From Opitutales bacterium UBA5694 (lineage in GTDB: Bacteria > Verrucomicrobiota > Verrucomicrobiia > Opitutales > Opitutaceae): a stretch of DNA of 64,000 bases. The notes under the pieces were generated by a model. The model made no database searches and had not been told where the DNA came from. It saw only the letters and a program-made list of their open reading frames with translations. The position numbers and the translations under genes are program-made. Shown in pieces: positions 46,736 to 55,859 of this stretch. The number at the start of each line of letters is the position of its first letter. Position 1 is the first letter of the stretch. The stretch spans positions 1 through 64,000 of the forward strand of contig DIHO01000020.1 in NCBI GenBank assembly GCA_002420185.1. The letters run 5' to 3'.

Positions 46736-47731
46736 CTATCGGACAAACCGATTCCAACGTTTATTTAGGTCGTGGGGGTCCGGTTTTCCATTCTGAACCA
46801 CTAACCGATATCGCATGATAGATACTTGGCCTGGCGAGATTTTCCAGGCGAACTCCTGAATCGGAACGTAGTTGAAAAATATGGCTCCGTTGTTGGATGT
46901 TTCCGGCCAAACGCGCATCCGTTGGGGGAAGTCGTGGTTTTCGCGGTGGCAAAGAATCGTCAATGTATCCGCTTCAGAACCCGTTTTCTTTTCTCCCCAC
47001 ATCGCAATCCATTTCGACCGTGTGGTATGGCCATCGTTACGGTTTTTGCCCTCAGAACTAAGATAGTCGCTATTGGTCCTATCCCAATGATGGGGTGCTC
47101 GGTAAGCGATGGGGCCACCATAACGGTAGGCAGGAAGTTTCAAAGAAGAACTCGATACATTCGTCTGGACCGTTTTATAGTCGATCTCATAAGCACCATC
47201 AATTAACCGGGCTACCACCGTAAAAACTCCTCTTAGAATCACTCTTTCCTTATCCTGGTTCCCCGGAAAGGCAACGTGCTCTTGCACTACTGTAAATCCC
47301 GCCGAGTCACTCCCCCGAGATAGTGAGAGCGTTTTAGCATATCGCACCCTTCCTGTCTTTTCCTTCAAATTCCAAAAGTCGACATTCTCTCCCTCAATCT
47401 CGCACTCCACCCACGCATGCCAGAGTCCAAAATGATGATAGTGATCGTCTGGATGAATCCCCGTAACAACCGTCCCGCTAGGCGAATAGACCGGATGGAT
47501 AAAACCGCTACGAGTGAAAATAGGGTCAGCACCCTCGGGGGGTGGCACGTCCGCTTTGTGGTAGGTTAGAATTGATCGGTCATCGATAGAGACAGTGATG
47601 CTTGCATCAGTTTCACGAACGGAAGGTGTGGCTGCGTCAGCAGCAAAAGAAACAAGCGTTAAAAAAAATACACAGGGGGTACAGGTTCGTGATGGTCTGT
47701 GCATAAGCCCAAAAAAAATAGGCTTCCGCAT
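46736..47731 (-). CDS. DUF6807 (PmoA-like) secreted protein
   Basis: 331 residues; the start at 47731 is used, but ATG 47704 is an equally good start of the signal peptide (RTCTPCVFFLTLVSFAADA). The mature part is the DUF6807/PmoA-like beta-sandwich: GFIHPVYSPSGTVVTGIHPD with HPDDHYHHFGLWHAW, the central His cluster of the family, and KISPGQVSIMRYRL at the end. Often found in PVC polysaccharide loci, function not known. It lies 15 bases after the PQQ dehydrogenase, so the two share a transcript. Confidence 0.9.
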   Translation of the reverse strand: MRKPIFFGLMHRPSRTCTPCVFFLTLVSFAADAATPSVRETDASITVSIDDRSILTYHKADVPPPEGADPIFTRSGFIHPVYSPSGTVVTGIHPDDHYHHFGLWHAWVECEIEGENVDFWNLKEKTGRVRYAKTLSLSRGSDSAGFTVVQEHVAFPGNQDKERVILRGVFTVVARLIDGAYEIDYKTVQTNVSSSSLKLPAYRYGGPIAYRAPHHWDRTNSDYLSSEGKNRNDGHTTRSKWIAMWGEKKTGSEADTLTILCHRENHDFPQRMRVWPETSNNGAIFFNYVPIQEFAWKISPGQVSIMRYRLVVQNGKPDPHDLNKRWNRFVR

Positions 47732-47746
47732 GGTTCTTGCAATAAT

Positions 47747-49927
47747 CTATTTCAACTCTTCGGGCAAAGCAAAGGCGACATAACGGCTTCCGGAAACCGT
47801 CCCCATTTTCCCTCCTCCACAAGCGATGACAACGTACTGCCGCTCGCCCGCTTCGTAAACAGAAGGCGTAGCATAGCCGCCGGCGGGAAGTTTGTGCTTC
47901 CATAGTTCTTCACCCGTTTCCTTGTCAAAGGCCCGAATGTGCTCATCTTTAGTGGCCGCAATAAAAATGAGTCCTCCCGCCGTGGCGACGGGGCCCCCAT
48001 AGTTTTCCGTACCTGTTTTCTCGACCCCTCTTATAGTGAGAGCTTCAAACTCCCCCAAGGGAACCTTCCACAGGATCTCTCCCTTATTGAGATCAATCGC
48101 GTTAAGCGTCCCCCAGGGTGGCTTTACGGCAGGGTAGCCTTCTTGATCCAGGAAACGATTGTATCCAGTATGAGAATATGGCAGTGTAGCCTCATTAGAA
48201 GCTAGACCCAGAGCTTGTGGATCCACCTCTTCCTTTGAATTGAGCAGGAAAGCGATTACCGCTTCTAGCCGCCCCTCACCCAGTTGCCTGAAAGAGGGCA
48301 TAAATCCCTTGCCCTCCATCAATAAGGTCAGGATCTCATCTTTCTTCATTTTTGTTCCCAAAGACTGAATACTTGGGAAGGTGCCCGTTGGATCTCCTTG
48401 CCCTTCAGGGCCGTGACAGAACGCACATCTATTTTGGTAAATCTCCTCACCTAAGTGGGCCAGACGGACTGAGCCCCCTGCACGAGCGGTAGCCCGTTTG
48501 GTTTCAACCATAGTCATAATCCAGGGCATTTCGTTCCCATTCACATACATGATTCCAGTATCAGGCTCAACCGACGCCCCACCCCATTCGCCACCGCCAT
48601 CGAATCCGGGAAAGATGACCGTCCCTTCTTTGCTCGGCGGAATGAACTGCCCATCCGATCGAAGGTTAGCCAGGATTCCAGTCACATAACTATGGGCTTC
48701 TTCGTTTATGTTGGTCACGTCTTTAAAATCGAAACGCTGCCGGGCAAAAGGCTCTGGCCTAATCGGAAGCGGCTGAGTGGGAGAGGAAACCTCTCCCTGC
48801 AAGTCAGATCGGGGAAAAGGCATTTCCTCAACGGGGTGAAGCGGCGCTCCTGTGTCTCGATCTAGAACGAAGACATGTCCCGACTTTGTGATTTGCGCCA
48901 CCGCATCTCTTTTCACACCATCAATTTCGAGTGTCACGAGGTTGGGCGGAGCGGGTAAATCCCGGTCCCAAATGTCGTGATGAACCGTTTGGAAATGCCA
49001 CTTGCGCTCTCCTGTCCGTGCATCCAAAGCTATAATACAGTTTGCGAATAGATTATCCCCAACACGATTACCTCCATAAAAGTCGAACGATGCAGAGCCC
49101 GTAGGAGCATATACCATCGCGCGATCACGATCAACGCTCATCCCTGCCCAAGAATTCGCTCCACCCGCCCAATCGTAGGCTCCAATAGGCCAAGTCTCCA
49201 ATCCGTATTCACCTTTCTGAGGAATGGTATGAAATGTCCAAGCAACTTCACCCGTCAGAATATCAAAGGCTCTAATATGACCCGGTGCCGCGTCGATATT
49301 TTCGGAGACACGAGTCCCCATGATCAAGAGATCCTCAAAAACGGTTCCCGGAGTCCTCGATTCAACATGTAAATCCTGGGCTCTCTCACCTAGGTCGAGC
49401 TTGAGTGAGGTCCGGCCTCCTTCCCCAAAAGACTCTATTGGTAATCCTGTATTTCCCTCTAGGCATAAAAGCCAACCGCCGATTGACATGAGAATGCGCT
49501 TTTCTTTCGGGCCCTCCCACAAAGCAACCCCTCGATTTGCACTGATTCCAAAAGACACGCCCTCGCCCTCAAGCCAGGTTTTTGGATCGAATTCCCAAAG
49601 CGGACTTCCTGTTGCCGCTTCTAAGGCAAAAACCTTCAACGTGGGGGAGGTGCCATAAAGAATACCGTCTTTAACAATGGGATTACACTGCATTTGCGAT
49701 CGCTCCCCTAGCTCAACATTATCGCTCGTGTAGGTCCAAGCGACCTCCAAAGTGCCCACATTGTCCTTGGTGATTTGTTCAAGATAGGAAAACTGGTTCC
49801 TTGCTTCATCTCCTTGGTAAGTTGGCCACTCACGGCTCCTCGAGTCCTTTGAAAGTCGATCACTCGAGCTACAAGCGGCGAGCAAAATCATTAATACAAA
49901 AACTATTTCGACACGAACTTGTTTCAT
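47747..49927 (-). CDS. PQQ-dependent dehydrogenase with cytochrome c, lipoprotein
   Basis: 726 residues from ATG 49927, which places the lipobox LLAAC right after a short signal; an upstream start at 49984 would give an over-long N-terminus. Eight-bladed PQQ propeller with tryptophan docking repeats; the PQQ/Ca region is around residues 60-470 (LEVAWTYTSDN, GGANSWAGMSVDRDRAMVY, VDWDRDLPAPPNL-like strand). A cytochrome c insertion with CAFCH (about residue 520) splits the propeller, as in membrane-bound glucose or alcohol dehydrogenases of the QBDH group. It oxidises sugars or alcohols in the periplasm and passes electrons to cytochrome c. Upstream partner of DUF6807. Confidence 0.93.
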   Translation of the reverse strand: MKQVRVEIVFVLMILLAACSSSDRLSKDSRSREWPTYQGDEARNQFSYLEQITKDNVGTLEVAWTYTSDNVELGERSQMQCNPIVKDGILYGTSPTLKVFALEAATGSPLWEFDPKTWLEGEGVSFGISANRGVALWEGPKEKRILMSIGGWLLCLEGNTGLPIESFGEGGRTSLKLDLGERAQDLHVESRTPGTVFEDLLIMGTRVSENIDAAPGHIRAFDILTGEVAWTFHTIPQKGEYGLETWPIGAYDWAGGANSWAGMSVDRDRAMVYAPTGSASFDFYGGNRVGDNLFANCIIALDARTGERKWHFQTVHHDIWDRDLPAPPNLVTLEIDGVKRDAVAQITKSGHVFVLDRDTGAPLHPVEEMPFPRSDLQGEVSSPTQPLPIRPEPFARQRFDFKDVTNINEEAHSYVTGILANLRSDGQFIPPSKEGTVIFPGFDGGGEWGGASVEPDTGIMYVNGNEMPWIMTMVETKRATARAGGSVRLAHLGEEIYQNRCAFCHGPEGQGDPTGTFPSIQSLGTKMKKDEILTLLMEGKGFMPSFRQLGEGRLEAVIAFLLNSKEEVDPQALGLASNEATLPYSHTGYNRFLDQEGYPAVKPPWGTLNAIDLNKGEILWKVPLGEFEALTIRGVEKTGTENYGGPVATAGGLIFIAATKDEHIRAFDKETGEELWKHKLPAGGYATPSVYEAGERQYVVIACGGGKMGTVSGSRYVAFALPEELK

Positions 49928-50066
49928 CCTTGCACAAAAATCGGACCGCCATAAACTGGCCCTCGGATTTATCCAGGGCAACACTTTCTTAAATCTACTG
50001 GGTTCGATATAGAACGATTTTTACTAGGTAGGACAACGACCTCAGACAAGCCCCGGGGTATTTTAA

Positions 50067-50097
50067 GGTAGAGGGCGTTAGGAGAACGCCCACTACC
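50067..50097. repeat. 31-base nested palindrome
   Basis: GGTAG-A-GGGCGTT-AGGAG-AACGCCC-A-CTACC: two nested arms pair on both sides of a five-base loop. It lies between the PQQ dehydrogenase and the hydrolase gene on the opposite ends, where two transcripts approach or start. It may be a REP-type element or a regulatory hairpin; there is no T-run, so it is not a typical terminator. Confidence 0.7.
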
Positions 50098-50221
50098 AAA
50101 GTCAGATACGAAGCCACCGACAAGAGTATTCACCTTTTAGGGCCCGCTAGTCATAAGCTTCGCAGTATTTTTCCAGAAGAAATAAAGCGGAGCTAGTAAA
50201 GGTCTAGGCGATGCACTGCCT

Positions 50222-51520
50222 TCAATCTGTCATGGGCGATGCCCACGCGAGCCATATTGCAGCAGTCCATGCGAAATGTCCCCCACCCGCCCCGGAACCG
50301 CATATTGGATCAAAGTATTCATAAAACCCCGACCCTCTAATAATCTCTCTCGTATCGAGTCGAATACGATTGGCTTCACGCTCGAACCCGTACTCAGCTA
50401 GCCCACGGGCCACAATGTAGTTGATGATCACCCAAACCGGACCTCGCCAATAACGCTTGGAGTCAAATCGAGAATGCTCGGGATCGAAACTGGGAATACT
50501 GTACTTAGAAACCTCTAGTATCCGTCTGAGGGTCGCCTGGAGTCTGGCATCTCGACGCGGAATGGAGATACCCGCGTAATAGGACAGGAATGCGACGCTC
50601 GACACACCTGTTGCGGAATCATCCGTACGCAAGTCTCTGGCTGCATAAGCCCCTAACCTCTCCGACCACAAATAGTCGGCTGCCTCCTCCGCGTGGTAAA
50701 GCCATGTGGTAATCTCGTGGGCCGAATCCTGGGCCCCCAATACTTTAGCAAGTTCCAGAAGATCCCTATCCGCTCGCATCAATATAAAGGTCACCCCCGG
50801 GTCCGCTACCGCGAAGGGACCTTCCCGCGTGATGCGGGCGTGATCCCAGCCGGTTTCACGACCGTACTCGACCAATTTCAGGTATCGATCATACTCCTCA
50901 TTGGTCGGCCGCATAGACGGGTCCACATGGCCAGTATCCTTCCTGGTGTAGTCCGCTATTCCCGATGGGTCGACGTTGCTTAGAGCCCTGTCCCAATCCG
51001 GTGAATTGTCTCGGCCCGACTCCCATGGGTGCGTTACCGCAATCGCAGCCCCTCCACTGATTACCCGCATCATATGGAACCAACGATGCCATGCCATCAG
51101 CCTTGGGAAGATTTCCTTGAGTCGGGCTAGCCCAATCTCAGGATCCTTTTCGTACAAATCTCGCACTACGGTTGCAGCCACTGGGGGCTGGGAGCATCCA
51201 GAGGTAGAAGGGTTTTGCCCGGATACCCAAATGGATGGTCCCGGAAAGTAGCTGGGGTCGTCACGACGAAAGACAATGTGGGCGGCCATACCGTTTTGCC
51301 ATTGTCCCTGAAATAGCGTTTCCACCTCAGTCCAAGCCCGTTCCAAATCGAACTCGGAAAATCCGAGAGCTACGAACATGCTATCCCAATTCCACTGAAA
51401 GGGATAAAGCCCGCGAGTGGGCAAGGTGTAGCCTCCCCATTCATTTTCCCTGAGAATTGCGATCGCACGTTGATCCAGTTCAACATCCGAGAAGGGTTTT
51501 TCGAGACTTTGGGATTTCAT
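50222..51520 (-). CDS. Mannosylglycerate hydrolase-like glycosidase (GH63 type)
   Basis: 432 residues of the (alpha/alpha)6-barrel GH63 family, close to mannosylglycerate hydrolase (MGH) and trehalase-like proteins: GLYPFQWNWDSMFVALG at the start of the barrel, HPWESGRDNSPDWD near the middle and FDPEHSRFDSKRYWRGPVW before a GGGHFAWTAA end. MGH splits mannosylglycerate into mannose and glycerate. Evidence for the substrate is mainly context: the gene diverges from mpgS and mpgP. No signal peptide, so it is cytoplasmic. It provides the route to recover the solute when salinity drops. Confidence 0.85.
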   Translation of the reverse strand: MKSQSLEKPFSDVELDQRAIAILRENEWGGYTLPTRGLYPFQWNWDSMFVALGFSEFDLERAWTEVETLFQGQWQNGMAAHIVFRRDDPSYFPGPSIWVSGQNPSTSGCSQPPVAATVVRDLYEKDPEIGLARLKEIFPRLMAWHRWFHMMRVISGGAAIAVTHPWESGRDNSPDWDRALSNVDPSGIADYTRKDTGHVDPSMRPTNEEYDRYLKLVEYGRETGWDHARITREGPFAVADPGVTFILMRADRDLLELAKVLGAQDSAHEITTWLYHAEEAADYLWSERLGAYAARDLRTDDSATGVSSVAFLSYYAGISIPRRDARLQATLRRILEVSKYSIPSFDPEHSRFDSKRYWRGPVWVIINYIVARGLAEYGFEREANRIRLDTREIIRGSGFYEYFDPICGSGAGGGHFAWTAAIWLAWASPMTD

Positions 51521-51704
51521 TGAGCAATTGTCGGTCAGTCTAAACCTCCTAAGGCTTCGAGGGTTTCCTTCCCATTGGTGGTTTTAACAGAGAGACGATC
51601 AGCACGTCTCGTGCCGAGGGCTTTCAGACTAGAAATTCGTTGGCACTCCATATGCTCTATCAGGATAACTGCGCTTAGGCGCTCAAATTAGATCAAAAAT
51701 CCCT

Positions 51705-52892
51705 ATGAGAATCGAAATTCCACGAGAATGTGAGCGTGTTGGATCCCTCCAGATATACGGATTGCAAAAAGTCTATGAACTCGATGCGGGAGAAGGAATC
51801 CACGGCCAAGATACTGTAATCGAGCGAATCCCTTCCGAGGTGCTGTACGACCGAATGCGGGAAATGGCGATTGTGGTTCCTGTCAAGAATGAACGACTCA
51901 AGCTCATCGAGGGCGTTCTAGTGGGCATTCCCAGCCCCTGCCAAGTCATCGTGGTCTCCAACAGCCCCCGGGGCCCCGTCGACCGTTTCAACCTCGAAAA
52001 AGAGGCTCTGGAAAACTATGGGAAGTTCACCGGGAAGAAAATCATGGTTGTCCACCAGAAGGACCCTGGAATCGCAAGAGCATTCGTGGATGCGGGATAC
52101 TCTGAGCTCATTGACGAGCGAGGCCTTGTTCGCTCTGGCAAAGCTGAAGGCATGATCGTCGGTACGCTTATGGCAAAATGGCTCGGTAAAAAGTATTTGG
52201 GATTTGTTGACAGCGACAACTATTTCCCAGGGGCGGTTCTGGAGTACGTTTACGAATACGCCGCCGGGTTCGCGATGAATGGATCCACCAACACCTTTGT
52301 CCGGATCTCATGGCACTCGAAACCGAAGATAATGGAAAGCAGTCTCTTTTTCGCCAAATGGGGTCGCAGTTCCGTCAATTCAAACATGATGCTAAATCGG
52401 TTGCTTACTCATTTTAGCGGCTTCGAGACGGAGATTGTTAAAACGGGAAACGCGGGTGAGCACGCACTAACAGTGGATCTAGCATTAAAGCTGGAATACG
52501 CCGCTGGCTACGCTGTGGAAACCCATCATTTCATCAATCTTTTGGAAAAATACGGTGGCGTTATCGAGCCCGATGATCCGAAAACCTTGCAGGAAAAAAT
52601 CACGATTTGCCAGATTGAATCTCGTAATCCACATATGCACGAGTCCAAGGGAGACGATCATGTCGAAGACATGATCGATGCCTCACTATCGGTGATCTAC
52701 CATTCGTACTTGTGCCCCGAACTTCTCAAGCGCGAGATTATGGAAAATGTGAAACTGCGTCGCGGGGAGGAAAGTCCCGAAGAGATTGCCCCAGTGAGAA
52801 TGTATCCATCACTGGCAAAACTCGATCTGGATACATTCCTTGAGCGATGCGACAAAGCTTTAAATTTTAAAGCGACCAGCATTCGGGCGTAG
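51705..52892 (+). CDS. mpgS: Mannosyl-3-phosphoglycerate synthase
   Basis: 395 residues, normal for this GT55 family. It transfers mannose from GDP-mannose to 3-phosphoglycerate. Typical features: the N-terminal VVPVKNERLKLIEGVL strand, the nucleotide-sugar region IVVSNSPRGP, the GYSELIDERGLVRSGKAEGM segment, the metal-binding DSD of FVDSDNYFPGAV and the long helical C-terminus ending in the HESKGDDHVEDMI segment. Four bases before the mpgP start, so the two are co-translated. Divergent from the hydrolase. Confidence 0.95.
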   Translation: MRIEIPRECERVGSLQIYGLQKVYELDAGEGIHGQDTVIERIPSEVLYDRMREMAIVVPVKNERLKLIEGVLVGIPSPCQVIVVSNSPRGPVDRFNLEKEALENYGKFTGKKIMVVHQKDPGIARAFVDAGYSELIDERGLVRSGKAEGMIVGTLMAKWLGKKYLGFVDSDNYFPGAVLEYVYEYAAGFAMNGSTNTFVRISWHSKPKIMESSLFFAKWGRSSVNSNMMLNRLLTHFSGFETEIVKTGNAGEHALTVDLALKLEYAAGYAVETHHFINLLEKYGGVIEPDDPKTLQEKITICQIESRNPHMHESKGDDHVEDMIDASLSVIYHSYLCPELLKREIMENVKLRRGEESPEEIAPVRMYPSLAKLDLDTFLERCDKALNFKATSIRA

Positions 52893-52896
52893 TACC

Positions 52897-53739
52897 GTGC
52901 ATCAATCAACACCAACGCTTTTCAAAACGATTGTCTTCACGGATCTCGATGGCACTCTAATCGACTTTGAGAGCTACTCGCCCAAAGTAGCTGGACCACT
53001 GGCCCGGAAACTAGTCCGCAGAAAATTTCCCTTGGTTTTTTGTTCCTCAAAAACACTTGAGGAGCAATTGTATCTCATGAAGGAAATGGGCTTATCAACC
53101 CCTTGCATCGTAGAGAATGGATGTGGAATTTTCGTGCCTGAGATTTTCGATTTGCTTTCCGATCAGCCATCGAAGGCTATCCCAGGGTTTGGCAAACTTG
53201 TTAAGCTCGGCGTATCTAATCTAAAGATACAGAAAGTGATCTCTAAACTGTCTCTCGATATGGGAATCGATTTTCGTCCCTACTCAAAGCTAACGCCTCT
53301 AAAAATCTCGAAAATAACAGGACTCACCGCAGCAGCAACCCAGCGGGCTCAGAATCGCGAGTTTAGCGAAACGCTAACAGCCTCACTCGACGATGAAGTC
53401 TGGAAAGAGGTAAATACCAAGCTAAACGAAGTCGATCTCCAATGCCTCTGCGGCGGTCGCTTCTATACCGTCACATCAAAGGAGTACAATAAAGGGACAG
53501 CGATGAAAATGCTTCTGAATGCTTATCAAGCCAGCAGTGGAGGAAATTGGAAATCGATCGCAATCGGAGACAGTGCCAACGATCACGACATGCTTCAATC
53601 TGCCGACCAAGGATATTTGGTTCAAAAAACCGATGGATCGTGGGATGAGATGGATATCCCAAGACTAAAGCAAATCACGGGAATTGGTCCTCACGGATGG
53701 GTCGAGGCGATCAGAGATGCTATTGGACTGGTCCCGTAA
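52897..53739 (+). CDS. mpgP: Mannosyl-3-phosphoglycerate phosphatase
   Basis: 280 residues from a GTG at 52897, four bases after mpgS. HAD-superfamily phosphatase (Cof/MPGP type): motif I DLDGT at residues 16-20 with nucleophile Asp16, motif II FCSSKT, and motif IV GDSANDHDML. It removes phosphate from mannosyl-3-phosphoglycerate to yield mannosylglycerate, a compatible solute of marine and thermophilic bacteria and archaea. Together with mpgS this is the two-step synthesis. Confidence 0.95.
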   Translation: MHQSTPTLFKTIVFTDLDGTLIDFESYSPKVAGPLARKLVRRKFPLVFCSSKTLEEQLYLMKEMGLSTPCIVENGCGIFVPEIFDLLSDQPSKAIPGFGKLVKLGVSNLKIQKVISKLSLDMGIDFRPYSKLTPLKISKITGLTAAATQRAQNREFSETLTASLDDEVWKEVNTKLNEVDLQCLCGGRFYTVTSKEYNKGTAMKMLLNAYQASSGGNWKSIAIGDSANDHDMLQSADQGYLVQKTDGSWDEMDIPRLKQITGIGPHGWVEAIRDAIGLVP

Positions 53740-53762
53740 ACAATCGGGCAGGATAGGCAAGC

Positions 53763-53818
53763 TGTGTAAGCGTAACGCTCACTCCACTGCCAAAAGGTGC
53801 AAGCGAGTTTGCTCGCTA
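53763..53818. repeat. Pair of REP-like hairpins
   Basis: Two close palindromic units: GTGTAAGCGTAACGCTCAC at 53763-53781 and GTGCAAGCGAGTTTGCTCGC near 53797-53816, spaced like a two-unit REP or BIME. They lie just downstream of mpgP and just before the reductase relic. Confidence 0.6.
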
Positions 53819-53849
53819 ATCGTTCATTAGAGCCATTCTCTCCTCGCCT

Positions 53850-54137
53850 ATATCCCCCAATTCTTTCGATTCCGTCGAGATAGGCTCAGGCACCTCGACC
53901 TACTATTGTATCAATGTGCTAAATCAAGCGGGTCAGAACGTAGCGGTCGTCGATGAGCGTCTGTATGTAGGCCCTTATACATTACGCGGTTGTTACCCAA
54001 AAAAATATTTGGCACCAAATACGGGAGCTAGAGCCATCGCCAAACATCTGGACGGCCTCTGGCTCAATAATACACCTCAAACGGATTGGTCCTCGGATAA
54101 AGGACGAATCAAACAGAAATCAGAACACTATTCTTGA
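53850..54137 (+). pseudogene. FAD disulfide reductase N-terminal relic
   Basis: Plus frame, GTG at 53916 as the only late start, gives VEIGSGTSTYYCINVLNQAG with an eroded dinucleotide-binding GxGxxG, then QNVAVVDERLYVGPYTLRGCYPKK. The last part is the redox-active disulfide of glutathione/mercuric-reductase-like enzymes (GGTCxLRGCxPKK) with the first Cys replaced and one residue lost. Similarity fades after NTGARAIAKHL and the frame ends at 54137. This is about 90 of 450 residues. A relic of a pyridine nucleotide-disulfide oxidoreductase. Confidence 0.7.
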
Positions 54138-55837
54138 GCCACCCCTTTCTGGGTCATAGGCGGCCGTTTTGTGATAACCTGTTTATAACCCTCTGGCTTC
54201 TTCGGCTTATCCTGAACCGAAGGAAAATAACTAGCTTCATCAAACAACGGCCAGTCATCTGTACGGAAGGGTGAAGCAGGGATTCCTTCCTGATTGTACA
54301 GCAAAATTCGCTTGGTGGGATTCATCGCCCAGGCATACCTCACTGCAGCTGGATTCCGTACTTCATCTGCTGAGACAACTACCTGATTCCCTATAATTTT
54401 TGCGTCCGCCCATACAAACTCTCTGTCTTCCCCAGCGATCGCGAACGCATCTAACTTCCCTTTGCGACCTGCCTTCATGCCAGAACCGATAGAATCAAAT
54501 GTAATGATGAACGTGTCACCTTTGATTTCATGGGACCGATATCGAGGTCCGTAATGAACGAAATCTCGTCCATAAGTTTCCTTCAACGCTAAATAGGCTA
54601 AACGAAGGCCAATAGGCTTTTTATCAACCGGATGAAGCAATATTGAGTCACCCGTATCCACGGATACCGCTACGCCCGTGTTCTTGACTGAATTCGAAAC
54701 CAGACGCATCATCTCCCGACTCACGGCCCAAGCAGCGTCTGCTTCCATTGGTTCTGACTGATCCTGAAGCCAACCGGGCAACTGCACAAAGTAGAAGGGG
54801 AAATCTCGGGCAACCGCGCCATGGGAAAGCTCGTTCCAGGAGGACCGGTAGTAATCGATCAGCAGAGGGAGTTGGCTCAAGTAATTTGCAGCTTGAGCCA
54901 GGTCCTTCGCGTTTCGCTCACCCTGGTACCAGATCGCTCCCCGAATTCCATAGGGTCGCACCGGATGAATCATTCCATTAAAAATATTACCCGGATATTG
55001 GTGCCCCCAGTTGCTTGGCGTCCGCAATTTGGGTTCCCCCGCACGCTTTCCTAATTTCCATAGCTCTGTGGCTCGGGCTAGCTGCTGACGCGCTTTTTCT
55101 ACGTCATAATTATCTGATTTAGTATCCATTTCTTGGATATATTTTAGAGTTCGAGGATCGGACAATTGTATGTCTTTCGGCATCCAGCCTTCAATCGGTG
55201 TACCTGCGTAAGGCTGCAAGACAACCCCAACTGGGATTCCCAATTCCTGATGAAGCTTTCGGGCAAAATAGAACGTGACCGCAGAACATAGGGCCGCGGA
55301 TTCGGGATTGCACACCTTCCATTTCGCCAAAACGTCTTCTTGAGGATGGGGACTATGGGCACGCTCTGAGCGAAAAATGCGAATATTCGGTAAGTCGGCC
55401 GTTGCCGAATCATCAAACCCTTCCGAGGTTGCTGATAACCTCCAACCCATATTCGATTGGCCTGCACAAAGCCAGACTTCCCCGATCATCACATTTTCTA
55501 GAACGACCCGATTGCGTCCTTGAACTCCAACCGAATAGGGTCCTCCAAAAGCAGGAGTCTCTAAGTTTACCATCCACCTTCCACTGGCATCCGTAACTAC
55601 CTTGGCTTCTCTACCCCAACTTCCAGATACGACCACGCTTTCTCCCGGACTAGCCCACCCCCAAACGGGTACAGCCATCCGCTGCTGCAGAACCATGTGG
55701 TCATCGAAAATCGCAGGTAGTCTTAAATCCCCAAACACTTTAATTCCGAGCCAAAAGGTGAGCACGACGCTCAATAGCGAACGACCTAAACTAATCCGTA
55801 AAACTACGAAGTGGGTAAAAGGTGAGGAGAACCTCAT
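54128..55837 (-). CDS. Sialate O-acetylesterase-like (SGNH) protein
   Basis: 569 residues from ATG 55837; the frame is open upstream to 56041, but that part overlaps the sulfatase in another frame and is not used. An N-terminal membrane or signal helix (about 10-32), a beta-sandwich (LPAIFDDHMVLQQRMAVPVWGWA), the SGNH Ser motif LCAGQSNMGW, AIWYQGERNA with its Gln/Gly, and a C-terminal beta domain. Family removes acetyl groups from sialic or other O-acetyl sugars. It follows the sulfatase by 22 bases: together they strip sulfate and acetyl groups from one glycan. Confidence 0.88.
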   Translation of the reverse strand: MRFSSPFTHFVVLRISLGRSLLSVVLTFWLGIKVFGDLRLPAIFDDHMVLQQRMAVPVWGWASPGESVVVSGSWGREAKVVTDASGRWMVNLETPAFGGPYSVGVQGRNRVVLENVMIGEVWLCAGQSNMGWRLSATSEGFDDSATADLPNIRIFRSERAHSPHPQEDVLAKWKVCNPESAALCSAVTFYFARKLHQELGIPVGVVLQPYAGTPIEGWMPKDIQLSDPRTLKYIQEMDTKSDNYDVEKARQQLARATELWKLGKRAGEPKLRTPSNWGHQYPGNIFNGMIHPVRPYGIRGAIWYQGERNAKDLAQAANYLSQLPLLIDYYRSSWNELSHGAVARDFPFYFVQLPGWLQDQSEPMEADAAWAVSREMMRLVSNSVKNTGVAVSVDTGDSILLHPVDKKPIGLRLAYLALKETYGRDFVHYGPRYRSHEIKGDTFIITFDSIGSGMKAGRKGKLDAFAIAGEDREFVWADAKIIGNQVVVSADEVRNPAAVRYAWAMNPTKRILLYNQEGIPASPFRTDDWPLFDEASYFPSVQDKPKKPEGYKQVITKRPPMTQKGVAQE

Positions 55838-55859
55838 TTCAGACGAATTGCTACTATTT

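Noticed and set aside
49928..49984. Upstream start of the PQQ dehydrogenase
   Set aside because: It would put 19 non-signal residues before a clean lipoprotein signal.
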